Shown in pieces: positions 15,822 through 23,274 of a DNA stretch of 23,906 bases (the stretch's first letter is position 1; each line of letters begins with the position of its first letter). Position numbers and translations under genes: made by a program. This DNA comes from CAYFSC01 sp964345695 (GTDB taxonomy: Bacteria; Bacteroidota; Rhodothermia; Rhodothermales; Salinibacteraceae), in contig CAYFSC010000028.1 in NCBI GenBank assembly GCA_964345695.1, positions 1 through 23,906 of the forward strand. Reading direction: 5' to 3'. The notes under the pieces are model-generated. The model was not told the DNA's origin. It made no database searches and saw only the letters and a program-made list of their open reading frames with translations.

Positions 15822-15852
15822 TGGGCGCGCCCATCGTGACGACTCCGTCACG
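15822..15852. other. Stacked inverted repeats between flippase-like gene and DUF3047 gene
   Basis: A perfect 12-bp palindrome, TGGGCGCGCCCA (15822-15833), is followed at once by a perfect hairpin CGTGACG-ACTC-CGTCACG (15835-15852). They lie just after the stop of the leftward gene ending at 15871. The hairpin could terminate or attenuate transcription, but no U-run follows on the minus strand. Confidence 0.45.
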
Positions 15853-15870
15853 CCCGCCCCGCAAATCGTT

Positions 15871-16935
15871 CTAGTTTTCATCTACGCCGGCTGCAGCCGA
15901 GTCGGCGGAGAGGGGCTTCTCGGGAGCCTCCGCGGCGGTTTCGGGGTCCGGCGAGGCGCCGTTCGCGTCGGGCATGGCGGCTCCGTCGCCGAGGCGACGA
16001 TCCCACGCCGACACGGCCGAGAAGAGAAGTAGGTTGAGCCCCTTGTCCAGTACACTGTGCACACCGAGGACGCCGGCGATGGCTGCTTTGGACACCTGCA
16101 CGGCGCCCGCCAGCTCGATGCCGAAGGCCAGAAAGACCAGGTCGCGACTCGGAAGGAACGGAATCCGCGTCACCATGATCTGCACGGCGAGGTACGTGAA
16201 CCACACCTCGAGCTCCACCTCCGGGATGACGACCTCCCATTCCAGGACCTGCAGGGACATCACGGCCAGGAGCCGGACGAAGTGAAGCGCACTGATGCCG
16301 ATCAGCAGGCGGCCCGACAGCCAGAACACGTTGCGCCGAAACCGCACGCCCGCCGCGATGAGCACGCCGAGGACCAGAGCCGTGCCCGCCACGTAGAGCA
16401 TGCCGTTGTCCCCCACGATCTCGGGCACTGCCACAATACCGCTGAACAGGAACGCGGCCAGCAGCCCGAAGGCAACGAGCGTGGAGGTCACCGACGACAC
16501 AATGGCGTTGTCCTTGATCGCATGCATGATCTCGCGCCCCGGACGCTCGAGCCGCTCGCGCGCCCAGAAATACAGGTAGACGTCTCCCGAGTAGCTGAGC
16601 ACGTCCTTGTTGTAGACGCGCTTCTTGAGCGACGCCGGGAAGATCTTCAGCGGCGACAGCGACCAGATGAGCCCGAAGATAAGGGCCTGGAACGTGGGCA
16701 GGATCAAGTACATTCCCGCAAAAATGATGTAGAACCACGGGGTGCGGGGCAGCGATTGCCAGATCTCGACCCAGCCGATCTGCGATAGGCGGTAGACGAG
16801 ATAGGCCACGACCGCTGCCGTCAGCAGCTGGCGCAGCCACCACAGAATGCGCTGCCCCCGCTGCGAGTCGGCAAACTGCCGCCACCACACGCGAAGGCGC
16901 GCAACACGGATACGTAGCTTCTGGCGTATCGTCAT
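15871..16935 (-). CDS. Polytopic membrane protein, flippase-like (LPG synthase transmembrane-domain type)
   Basis: The 354-residue product has about eight hydrophobic segments from residue 30 to 310, a basic N-terminus and an acidic, Ala/Pro-rich cytoplasmic tail. The segment MVTRIPFLPSRDLVFLAFGIELAG and the subsequent VSKAAIAGVL resemble the end of the lysylphosphatidylglycerol-synthase transmembrane (UPF0104) family, whose members move or make lipids, but the match is partial. ATG 16935 is preferred; a GTG at 16944 would add three residues. It heads a leftward trio with a DUF3047-like exported protein and an RND exporter, suggesting shared work on a membrane lipid. The substrate is unknown. 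Confidence 0.8.
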   Translation of the reverse strand: MTIRQKLRIRVARLRVWWRQFADSQRGQRILWWLRQLLTAAVVAYLVYRLSQIGWVEIWQSLPRTPWFYIIFAGMYLILPTFQALIFGLIWSLSPLKIFPASLKKRVYNKDVLSYSGDVYLYFWARERLERPGREIMHAIKDNAIVSSVTSTLVAFGLLAAFLFSGIVAVPEIVGDNGMLYVAGTALVLGVLIAAGVRFRRNVFWLSGRLLIGISALHFVRLLAVMSLQVLEWEVVIPEVELEVWFTYLAVQIMVTRIPFLPSRDLVFLAFGIELAGAVQVSKAAIAGVLGVHSVLDKGLNLLLFSAVSAWDRRLGDGAAMPDANGASPDPETAAEAPEKPLSADSAAAGVDEN

Positions 16936-17205
16936 GGCCTGCACGGCAATTGGGTCATAGGCCCAGGTGCCCTCAACGGAGCGAGGCGGCGTGGGGAAAT
17001 ATCAGCGACTGCAAAAAGTAGCTCAAAAGAGACGAAAGCACTCGACAATCCGGAATCGACGGTTTCTTTTTGCGTAACATGAAGTTGTACGTGCGACTCA
17101 ACTGCAGTAAGGAATTGCATCTTTTCATGCCTTCGACGTAGCTCGCCTCTATACGCACGCTGGGTCCTGTTTTTGCTCCCGTCAGATGAATTCGTGGTTT
17201 AGCCC

Positions 17206-17706
17206 ATGAACCTCTACAAACGTTCCATTCGGATTATCGGCGGAGTCTTCGTCGTGTACGCCCTGCTGGTGGCCACCCACCTCGGCGAGTTCTGGCCGTT
17301 TAGCATCTATCCCATGTTCTCGCAGGCCGGGAATCCGTGGACGCGTGCCGTTGTCCGGGAGATGCCGGACGATGTGGAGCGCCTCGAGTCGTGGGAGGCC
17401 GTTCCGTTTCAGGACTTACCGGGGGCGGCCTATCCCCTCGTGCCGCGTGGCATCAATACCAACGACGTGGCCAACTACGTCTCGAAGACGGAAACCTGGA
17501 CGCCCGGGCGGCAGCGCGGTCTGCGAAGCCTGTTCACGAAGTCGCAAGATCTCGACCAGCCGCTGCTCGTGATGCGCGTCCGCGGTGCGCTCAACAGCGA
17601 TTCGGTGTCGGTGCGAGCCACGCCCGTCATGCTTGTCACCCAAGACACGCTCGACCTCCATCCGGATCTCGTGCCCTCCACGGTGGCCTCCTCCAGCGGT
17701 TCGTGA
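17206..17706 (+). CDS. Small membrane-anchored protein, partner of the HTTM-type gene
   Basis: The 166-residue product has one N-terminal hydrophobic segment (about 8-28) leading straight into GEFWPFSIYPMFSQAGNPW. The rest (about 45-166) is soluble and polar, probably periplasmic, with a proline/Ser-rich end. I recall the WPF-x3-YPMFS motif just after the helix from small proteins encoded beside HTTM/vitamin-K-carboxylase-like membrane proteins; here such a gene starts 60 bp downstream on the same strand. No catalytic residues are recognised. ATG 17206 immediately precedes the basic residues of the helix. A promoter probably lies in the AT-richer 270 bp upstream, but I could not fix it. Confidence 0.78.
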   Translation: MNLYKRSIRIIGGVFVVYALLVATHLGEFWPFSIYPMFSQAGNPWTRAVVREMPDDVERLESWEAVPFQDLPGAAYPLVPRGINTNDVANYVSKTETWTPGRQRGLRSLFTKSQDLDQPLLVMRVRGALNSDSVSVRATPVMLVTQDTLDLHPDLVPSTVASSSGS

Positions 17707-17766
17707 TTCGGGAACCGGACCGCCTGGACCGCCTCTCGCCCCTCCTCACCGACGCTTTTCCCCTCC

Positions 17767-18678
17767 ATGCAGCGCATCGCCGATACGCTCTCCCGCGAAC
17801 TCTTCGCCTTCGACCGCCCGGAAACGCGCGGACACCGCTGGCACGTCCACGTCGTTGAGCTTTTCCTCGTCGTCTTCGCCGCCTGGTTCTGCTGGGACTG
17901 GGGCTTCTACATCCAGCGCAACATTACCGAGGTGCTCCTTCCGCTGGGCATCGCGCAGTACATCGACGTGTCGTTCCTGTTCGACCACTCCCTGGCGGTG
18001 GTCAACGCCGCGCTCGTGACGGTCTTCGGCGCTCTGGGGTTCTTCCGCGTGTGGCGGCCCGCCTACGCCGTCGTCTTCGCCCTCTTCCACCTGCAGTACA
18101 CCGCACGCTACTCGCTGGGGGAAATCTCGCACGGCTCCAACCTCGTGGGCATGGGCATCCTTGGGCTCGCCCTCACGGTTCTCTTCTTCTCGCAGGAATC
18201 GAATCGGCGCCGCTTCACGATGGGCTTTCTGTACTTCTTCATCGGGCTCGGCTACACGTCGGCCGCCGTCTGTAAGCTGGTGGCGACCGGCATCACGTGG
18301 CCACACGGACAGCACATGCTCCTCTGGATTGCGGAGCGGAAGGTCGACGTCCTTTCCAAGTTCGGCGCGTTCGACCCGAATCTGCTCCAAGAGATGATCC
18401 TCGCCAACTACCACTGGGGAACGGTGGTGCTGGCATTCGGCCTCGTGGCCGAAGGGCTGAGCGTTCTGATGTGGTGGCGCCGCTTTCGGTACTACATCGT
18501 GATGCTGGTTGTGAGCATGCACTTTGGCATCCTGATCACGATGAATATTTTCTTCGGCGCCTCCACCTACCTGCTCATCCTTCTGGGCCTTCCGTGGCCG
18601 GCCATCATCAATGCGTCGTACCGATGGGTGGAGGCCGGTTCGCCGTCGCCCTCCGGAGAGCTCCGCCGCGCAACGTAA
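17767..18678 (+). CDS. HTTM-domain-like integral membrane protein
   Basis: The 303-residue product has about six to seven membrane helices. Its opening is LFAFDRPE, and the first helix is followed by a region ending YIDVSFLFDHSLAVVNAAL. Further helices carry the segments YAVVFALFHLQYTARYS and MGFLYFFIGLGYTSAAVCKLV. The layout resembles the HTTM (horizontally transferred transmembrane) domain related to vitamin K-dependent gamma-carboxylase. The family often occurs without the carboxylase part, and its bacterial function is unknown. The upstream small membrane-anchored protein is probably its partner. ATG 17767 follows a poor ribosome binding site, as is usual in this genome. Confidence 0.75.
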   Translation: MQRIADTLSRELFAFDRPETRGHRWHVHVVELFLVVFAAWFCWDWGFYIQRNITEVLLPLGIAQYIDVSFLFDHSLAVVNAALVTVFGALGFFRVWRPAYAVVFALFHLQYTARYSLGEISHGSNLVGMGILGLALTVLFFSQESNRRRFTMGFLYFFIGLGYTSAAVCKLVATGITWPHGQHMLLWIAERKVDVLSKFGAFDPNLLQEMILANYHWGTVVLAFGLVAEGLSVLMWWRRFRYYIVMLVVSMHFGILITMNIFFGASTYLLILLGLPWPAIINASYRWVEAGSPSPSGELRRAT

Positions 18679-18803
18679 CGCGGGGAGCGGACGGCCGCAG
18701 TCGGCAATGGGGGCGGAACATCCCGCCGAACGTGGCTTAGCGCATCCATGTCTCGCGTCCCTCCCTTGCGTCTCTGCCTCGCGCCGAACCGGCTCCCACG
18801 GAC

Positions 18804-19973
18804 ATGCGGCTCCTTCTCGTCACCCAGGACTTTCCGCCAGATGTCGGAGGGATTCAGACCTACTCGTGGGAGTTGTCTCGGCGGCTGGCCGCACGGGCCG
18901 AGGCGCTGCACGTCGTTGCGCCGGCCCGCCCCGGCGCCGCGTCGGTCGACGCATCGGTGCCGTTTCCCGTGCAGCGCGTGCTCGGACGGCCCGATCTCCT
19001 TCCGCTCACCGCCCTGGCCACCGCTCCGCCCCTGGCGCGGCGCGCACGGCCCGACGTGGCGTTTCATGCCCAATGGCAGACGGTCGGCGCATCGGTCCTC
19101 GCCCGGGCCCTCACAGGCTGGCCGCGGCGCATCGCATGCGCGGCCCATGGACGCGAGCTGCTGTTCAACCCGCTCCCTAAAACACTTCGGCTGGACGCAG
19201 CCTACGACCGGCTCCGGCGGAAGATGCTCGGGTGGGTCGATACGTTTGTGCCCGTCAGCCACTACACGGCCGGACTTCTCGAAGACCGTGGCGTTCCTGC
19301 GGAGCGCCTCCACGTCGTTCCCAACGGCACCGATCCGGAGCGTTTTCGACCGGTGGATGCCACTCCGCTGCGGCGGCACCTGGACCTCGGCGATCGTCCG
19401 CTCCTGCTCACTGTGGGGCGCCTCGTCCCACGCAAGGGCATCGATACGATCCTGCGCGCCCTGCCGTCGATCAGCGAGGCGGCACCGGAGGTGCAGTACC
19501 TGATCGCAGGAACCGGGCCCGATCGCGATCGGCTCGAACAGATCGCTCGCACCGTGGGCGTGACCGACCGCGTGCACTTCCTCGGCCAGGTTCCGCACGA
19601 TGACCTCCCGCACTACTACAGCGCGGCCGATGTGTTTGTGATGCCCTCGCGCGAGGCACCACCCGACGTGGAAGGCTTCGGGCTCGTCTTTTTGGAAGCC
19701 AACGCCTGCGGAACGCCGGTCATCGGCGCGCGCTCCGGGGGCATCCCCGACGCGGTGGTGGACGGCGAGACGGGGCTTCTCGTCCCGCCCTCCTCGCCGG
19801 AGGCCCTGGCCCAAGCGGCCCTCTCGCTCCTCACCGACGCAGACCGACGCGCCACCCTCGGCAACCACGGACGCCGACGGGCCGCCACGACTCTGAACTG
19901 GGACCGCATCGGCGAGCGCATCTACCGCCACCTCGCCGCCACGTCAGGGACGACCGTGCCCGATGCCGAGTAA
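18804..19973 (+). CDS. GT4-family glycosyltransferase
   Basis: The 389-residue product has the GT-B fold of family GT4. The N-terminal acceptor domain opens MRLLLVTQDFPPDVGGIQTY (donor-loop GG at 15-16). The C-terminal domain starts near LLLTVGRLVPRKGID and holds the E-x7-E motif EGFGLVFLE (Glu290, Glu298), which contacts the nucleotide sugar, then ANACGTPVIGARSGGIPD. It transfers a sugar, with retention, to a lipid or glycan acceptor at the cytoplasmic membrane face. Sugar and acceptor cannot be read from sequence. Downstream are sulfotransferase and capsule genes on the same strand, so a surface polysaccharide is the likely product. Confidence 0.92.
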   Translation: MRLLLVTQDFPPDVGGIQTYSWELSRRLAARAEALHVVAPARPGAASVDASVPFPVQRVLGRPDLLPLTALATAPPLARRARPDVAFHAQWQTVGASVLARALTGWPRRIACAAHGRELLFNPLPKTLRLDAAYDRLRRKMLGWVDTFVPVSHYTAGLLEDRGVPAERLHVVPNGTDPERFRPVDATPLRRHLDLGDRPLLLTVGRLVPRKGIDTILRALPSISEAAPEVQYLIAGTGPDRDRLEQIARTVGVTDRVHFLGQVPHDDLPHYYSAADVFVMPSREAPPDVEGFGLVFLEANACGTPVIGARSGGIPDAVVDGETGLLVPPSSPEALAQAALSLLTDADRRATLGNHGRRRAATTLNWDRIGERIYRHLAATSGTTVPDAE

Positions 19974-19994
19974 CGAGGCATTGGCAAAATGTCA

Positions 19995-20002
19995 TATGTT
20001 TG
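19995..20002 (+). promoter_or_regulatory. Exact Bacteroidetes -7 motif TATGTTTG upstream of the arylsulfotransferase-like gene
   Basis: TATGTTTG matches TAnnTTTG exactly; a related TATGTTTC lies at 20073-20080. They sit in the AT-rich 132-bp gap before ATG 20106. No TTG is found at the right distance upstream of either, so the promoter is only possible. Confidence 0.3.
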
Positions 20003-20105
20003 TCTGCTTTGCACCAGCGTTACGTTCTTCGGTCTAAATTCTTAAAAGAGAGGCCTCGCTCCCTTAGGTTGATATGTTTCGCAATTTCACTCTTTTGCAC
20101 CTGGC

Positions 20106-21449
20106 ATGGTACAGCGGGCTACTCTCGAAAAAGCCGGATTTGTCCTCTCGTTGGGCCTTCTTGCTTTCTTGTACGGGTACTTGGCCCGCTGGCACGGATG
20201 GTTTCCGGACGCCCTGCTGGAGCAGGCCTCGCGCCAGGCAAGTCAGACGCGGATCGCGTCGTATCTCTCGCCGAATTTCGTGAACCCAAAGGTGTACGAC
20301 CGAAGCGGGGCCCGCGCCGTCGCCCCCGACTCGATGCAGCCGGGCGTCACGCTCGTCACCTCGCTGTGGCAGGTCGACGGCGACTGGCGCATGGGCGTGC
20401 GCCTGCTCGACCGGACCGGCACCGCGGTGCACCGGTGGGTGCTGGACGGATCGGAACTCTTCCCGGAGGCGGTTCACTTGCGGCGGCATCGCTACCTGCA
20501 TGGAAGCTACCTGTACCCGAACGGCGACCTGGTCGTCAACGTCGAATACCAGGGCACGGTGCGCCTCGACGCCTGCGGCGCGGTGAAGTGGACGCTATCG
20601 GAGCCGACCCACCACTCGATCCATCGCGCCGACGACGGGTCGTTCTGGATTGCGGGACACAGCACACAGCCGCAGCGGACGAGCGCGGCGTACCCAAACG
20701 GCTTTCCCGGACTCGATGAGCCGGTGTGGGTCGACGAGATCCTTCGCGTGAGCGCACGCGGAGGAGAGGTTCTACAGCGGATCAACGTGCTCGACGTGCT
20801 GTATGCTAACGATCTTGCGCGGTACGTTGTGAAAGCGCATCAGCCACAGGGCGAGCGCGACGGCCCCACCTCGCGCGACGTGACGCACCTGAACGACGTC
20901 GAGCCGTTGAGCGCCGAGATGGCCGACGCGTATCCACTGTTCGAGGCGGGCGACCTTGCGGTCTCGCTGCGGAATGCCCATCTTGTCTTCGTGTTCGACC
21001 CCGACACGAACGAGGTGAAGTGGCATGCCTCGGAGCCCTTCATCATGCAGCACGATCCAGACTTTATCGGGGACGGATGGATCGGCGTGTTCGACAACAA
21101 CCGAGACTTCACGCGGCGCGGCACCATGCTCGGCGGCAGTCGCATCGTGGCCCTCCAACCGCACACCGACTCCACCCGGATGCTCTTTCCCACCCCGCAC
21201 GCCGACTCCTTCTACACTCATGCCGGTGGCAAGTGGCAACGCCTCGCCAACGGAAACCTGCTTCTTACGGAAGCCCGGCCGGGGCGCGTGGTCGAGGTCA
21301 CGCGTGCCGGGCGGACCGTGTGGGAGTGGATCCGCGCGTCGCACAACGGATCGGACGTGGCCACCATCCTGGAAGGAACACGCTACCCGCTCACCCGCGA
21401 GCAGATAGCCGACTGGCCGTGCGGCTCCGATTCTTCCCAAACCAATTAG
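20106..21449 (+). CDS. Membrane-anchored arylsulfotransferase-like beta-propeller protein
   Basis: The 447-residue product has an N-terminal membrane anchor (about 8-27) and a large extracytoplasmic domain with repeating beta-propeller blades. Motifs resemble the arylsulfotransferase (ASST) families: THHSIHRADDGSFWIAGH (168-185), RDVTHLNDVEPL (257-268), IMQHDPDFIGDGWIGVFDN and GGKWQRLANGNLLLTEARPGRVVEV near the end. His170, His173, His261 and His316 are candidates for substrate contact. True ASST enzymes move sulfate between phenols through a sulfo-histidine; whether this one is catalytic is not shown. It starts a tight set with two small membrane proteins and a PAPS sulfotransferase, which supports a role in sulfation or in handling a sulfated product. 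Confidence 0.82.
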   Translation: MVQRATLEKAGFVLSLGLLAFLYGYLARWHGWFPDALLEQASRQASQTRIASYLSPNFVNPKVYDRSGARAVAPDSMQPGVTLVTSLWQVDGDWRMGVRLLDRTGTAVHRWVLDGSELFPEAVHLRRHRYLHGSYLYPNGDLVVNVEYQGTVRLDACGAVKWTLSEPTHHSIHRADDGSFWIAGHSTQPQRTSAAYPNGFPGLDEPVWVDEILRVSARGGEVLQRINVLDVLYANDLARYVVKAHQPQGERDGPTSRDVTHLNDVEPLSAEMADAYPLFEAGDLAVSLRNAHLVFVFDPDTNEVKWHASEPFIMQHDPDFIGDGWIGVFDNNRDFTRRGTMLGGSRIVALQPHTDSTRMLFPTPHADSFYTHAGGKWQRLANGNLLLTEARPGRVVEVTRAGRTVWEWIRASHNGSDVATILEGTRYPLTREQIADWPCGSDSSQTN

Positions 21450-21477
21450 CCCTTCTTCACTGAAAGGACCGAGTACC

Positions 21478-21711
21478 GTGAACGGTATCCGCCGTGTGTT
21501 CCTCGCCCTCGTTATTCTTTTTCTTGCCGTCTCGATCACTCCGATCGAGGCTCACGCGTATGGCGGCCCTGGGAGCGTCATCTCAGCCATCGGCACGTTT
21601 CTGGCCGTAGTCGCCGCAGTCCTGGCCTCCATTTTCGGCTTCATCTGGTACCCTCTCAAGCGGCTTTATCGCTCGATGAACGACACCTCCCCCGAGGAGA
21701 AAAGCGAATGA
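21478..21711 (+). CDS. 77-aa small membrane protein between the ASST-like gene and sulfotransferase
   Basis: The 77-residue product has a hydrophobic N-terminal segment or signal peptide (about 6-26, ending EAHA), then YGGPGSVISAIG. A second helix follows (about 38-60), then a basic motif WYPLKRLYRSM. The GTG start at 21478 is preceded by AAAGGA about ten bases upstream. Its stop overlaps the start of the next gene (ATGA at 21708-21711), so the two are translationally coupled. Such YGGPG-small proteins occur beside envelope enzymes in other bacteria, as I recall; function unknown. Confidence 0.72.
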   Translation: MNGIRRVFLALVILFLAVSITPIEAHAYGGPGSVISAIGTFLAVVAAVLASIFGFIWYPLKRLYRSMNDTSPEEKSE

Positions 21712-22091
21712 CGATCCTGCTCTCCATCTTGGTAGTCGTGGGCTTCGCCGGAGCGATCCATTTCCTGAACCTGGTCGGGTGCGCCCGGGAGGTCAGCGAG
21801 CGCGGGGTGGACTGCCTCCACGTCGTGCGCGACCGCTCTCTGGCCGACGAGGTCAAGGAGACGCGTCTGCAGCGCCATGCCCGGCGCCTGTTTGTCCTGC
21901 TCGGCGCACTGGCCGGTGGGAGCACCCTTGCCCTGGGGCTTCCTCTGTCGGGCGTGTGGATTCTGGGACAGATGGATGTGGCGTCCTTCTCCTCGGTCCT
22001 GGCATTTCTGCAACGTCCCGACTTTCTCGCCAGCACGGTGATCGTGGGCATGCTGGGCTCGCTGCTTGCTCGAACGCTCCGCTCACCATGA
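21708..22091 (+). CDS. 127-aa membrane protein of unknown function
   Basis: The 127-residue product has three hydrophobic segments (about 3-23, 60-85 and 105-121), with a basic/acidic amphipathic stretch (about 25-58) between the first two that contains CAREVSERGVDCL and two Cys residues. It overlaps its neighbours by ATGA at both ends: the upstream 77-aa gene at 21708-21711 and the downstream sulfotransferase at 22088-22091. This makes a three-gene translationally coupled block. No family is recognised. It may anchor or gate the sulfotransferase or the ASST-like protein. Confidence 0.75.
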   Translation: MTILLSILVVVGFAGAIHFLNLVGCAREVSERGVDCLHVVRDRSLADEVKETRLQRHARRLFVLLGALAGGSTLALGLPLSGVWILGQMDVASFSSVLAFLQRPDFLASTVIVGMLGSLLARTLRSP

Positions 22092-23170
22092 ACTTCCGGG
22101 ACCGCTACAGCTGGGGCGATCGGCTTCTGTACCGCATCGCGTTTCGGGCCGGCTTTACACAGCATGCGCTGGCCGACGTGGAGCGGCTGCTGTACGACGC
22201 AGACCTCGATGCGGACCCCGATCCGGTGTTCATCACGGCCTTGCCGCGCGCCGGCACCACCATTTTGCTGCAGCTGCTGCACGACACCGGGCGCTTCGCG
22301 AGCCACACGTACGCCGACATGCCCTTCGTGCTGTGCCCGATGCTGTGGAACCGGTTCAGTGCGCCGTTTGCTGTGGACGACGGCGCGAAGAAGCGCGCCC
22401 ACGACGACGGGCTGGAGGTGTCCGCCAACAGTCCGGAAGCCTTCGAGGAAATGGTGTGGAAACACTTCTGGTCGGCGCCGTACGGGACTGATCGGATTCG
22501 TCCCTGGCGCCCCGACGACGCAAATCGCGAGTTCGACGCGTTCTTTCCCACCCACATGCAGAAGGTGATCGCACTCCGGCAGCGCGATGCGTCGGGGCCG
22601 CTGCGGTACCTGTCGAAGAACAACCTCAACATCGCGCGCCTCGCCGCTCCGCCCGATCCACTTCGGGATGGCACCTTCGTGATTCCCTTTCGCGATCCGT
22701 TGCAGCAGGCCGCGTCCATGCATCGCCAGCACGAGCGATTTCTGAAGATGCACGAGGAGGACGACTTTGTCCGCGAATATATGGAAGCCATCGGGCACCA
22801 CGAGTTCGGCAAGGGACTGCGGCCGGTCAACTTTGGAAACTGGCTGGACGACGCGCCCTCGCCCGACCGGCTCGCGTTCTGGGTGCAGTACTGGATCGCG
22901 GCGTACCGGTTTGTGCTGGAGCACGCGGAGGCGTCGTGCGTCCTCGTGCCCTACGACCGATTGACGCGTGAACCGGAGCGTGTCCTCTCCGGCCTGGCCG
23001 GCGCGCTCGACGTGCCCGCCGACGCGCTCTGCGCAAACGCCGACCGCCTTTCCCCGCCCGATCCCCACGCGGTTGACGACGCCCAACTGGACCGGTCCAT
23101 CCGCACTGCGGCGCAGACCGTGTTGGAGCGGCTTCAGGAGCAGGCCGCGTCGCAGCCGTGTTTCACGTGA
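22088..23170 (+). CDS. PAPS-dependent sulfotransferase
   Basis: The 360-residue product carries the 5'-phosphosulfate-binding loop VFITALPRAGTTILLQLL (PRAGTT at 53-58). In the 3'-phosphate-binding region it has YLSKNNLNIARL followed by FVIPFRDPLQQAASM near residue 200. Such enzymes transfer sulfate from PAPS to hydroxyl groups of sugars, lipids or proteins. A conserved Lys/Asn pair (KNN) and the R-D-P motif fit the family. There is no signal peptide. Start ATG 22088 overlaps the upstream stop (ATGA). Its own TGA (23168-23170) lies inside a parS-like palindrome. Neighbours are an ASST-like protein, two small membrane proteins, GT4 and Wzi, so the target is probably a surface glycan or glycolipid. 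Confidence 0.87.
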   Translation: MNFRDRYSWGDRLLYRIAFRAGFTQHALADVERLLYDADLDADPDPVFITALPRAGTTILLQLLHDTGRFASHTYADMPFVLCPMLWNRFSAPFAVDDGAKKRAHDDGLEVSANSPEAFEEMVWKHFWSAPYGTDRIRPWRPDDANREFDAFFPTHMQKVIALRQRDASGPLRYLSKNNLNIARLAAPPDPLRDGTFVIPFRDPLQQAASMHRQHERFLKMHEEDDFVREYMEAIGHHEFGKGLRPVNFGNWLDDAPSPDRLAFWVQYWIAAYRFVLEHAEASCVLVPYDRLTREPERVLSGLAGALDVPADALCANADRLSPPDPHAVDDAQLDRSIRTAAQTVLERLQEQAASQPCFT

Positions 23171-23174
23171 AACG
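23159..23174. promoter_or_regulatory. parS-like centromere site, ParB binding
   Basis: TGTTTCACGTGAAACG matches the conserved parS sequence TGTTTCACGTGAAACA in 15 of 16 positions and contains the perfect 14-bp palindrome GTTTCACGTGAAAC. ParB binds it as a CTP-dependent clamp and ParA moves the site during chromosome segregation. It spans the end of the sulfotransferase gene, whose TGA stop is bases 10-12 of the site. parS sites normally cluster near the replication origin, so the window may be origin-proximal. Confidence 0.8.
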
Positions 23175-23274
23175 CGCTGTGGGGAATGGGGGGTCGGATT
23201 GCGCGAGCACACGCCATTTCCTACGCTTCCTACGCGACGTCTCGCCCGCCCCGATCCTCGTCCTTCTGCTCGAC

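Noticed and set aside
18567..19931. 454-codon minus-strand frame opposite the GT4 gene
   Set aside because: The GT4 motifs lie on the plus strand; the antisense product is Arg/Gly-rich without domains.
21656..23212. 518-codon frame on the minus strand opposite the membrane protein and sulfotransferase genes
   Set aside because: The plus-strand frames carry clear motifs (PAPS loop) and ATGA coupling; the antisense frame has none.
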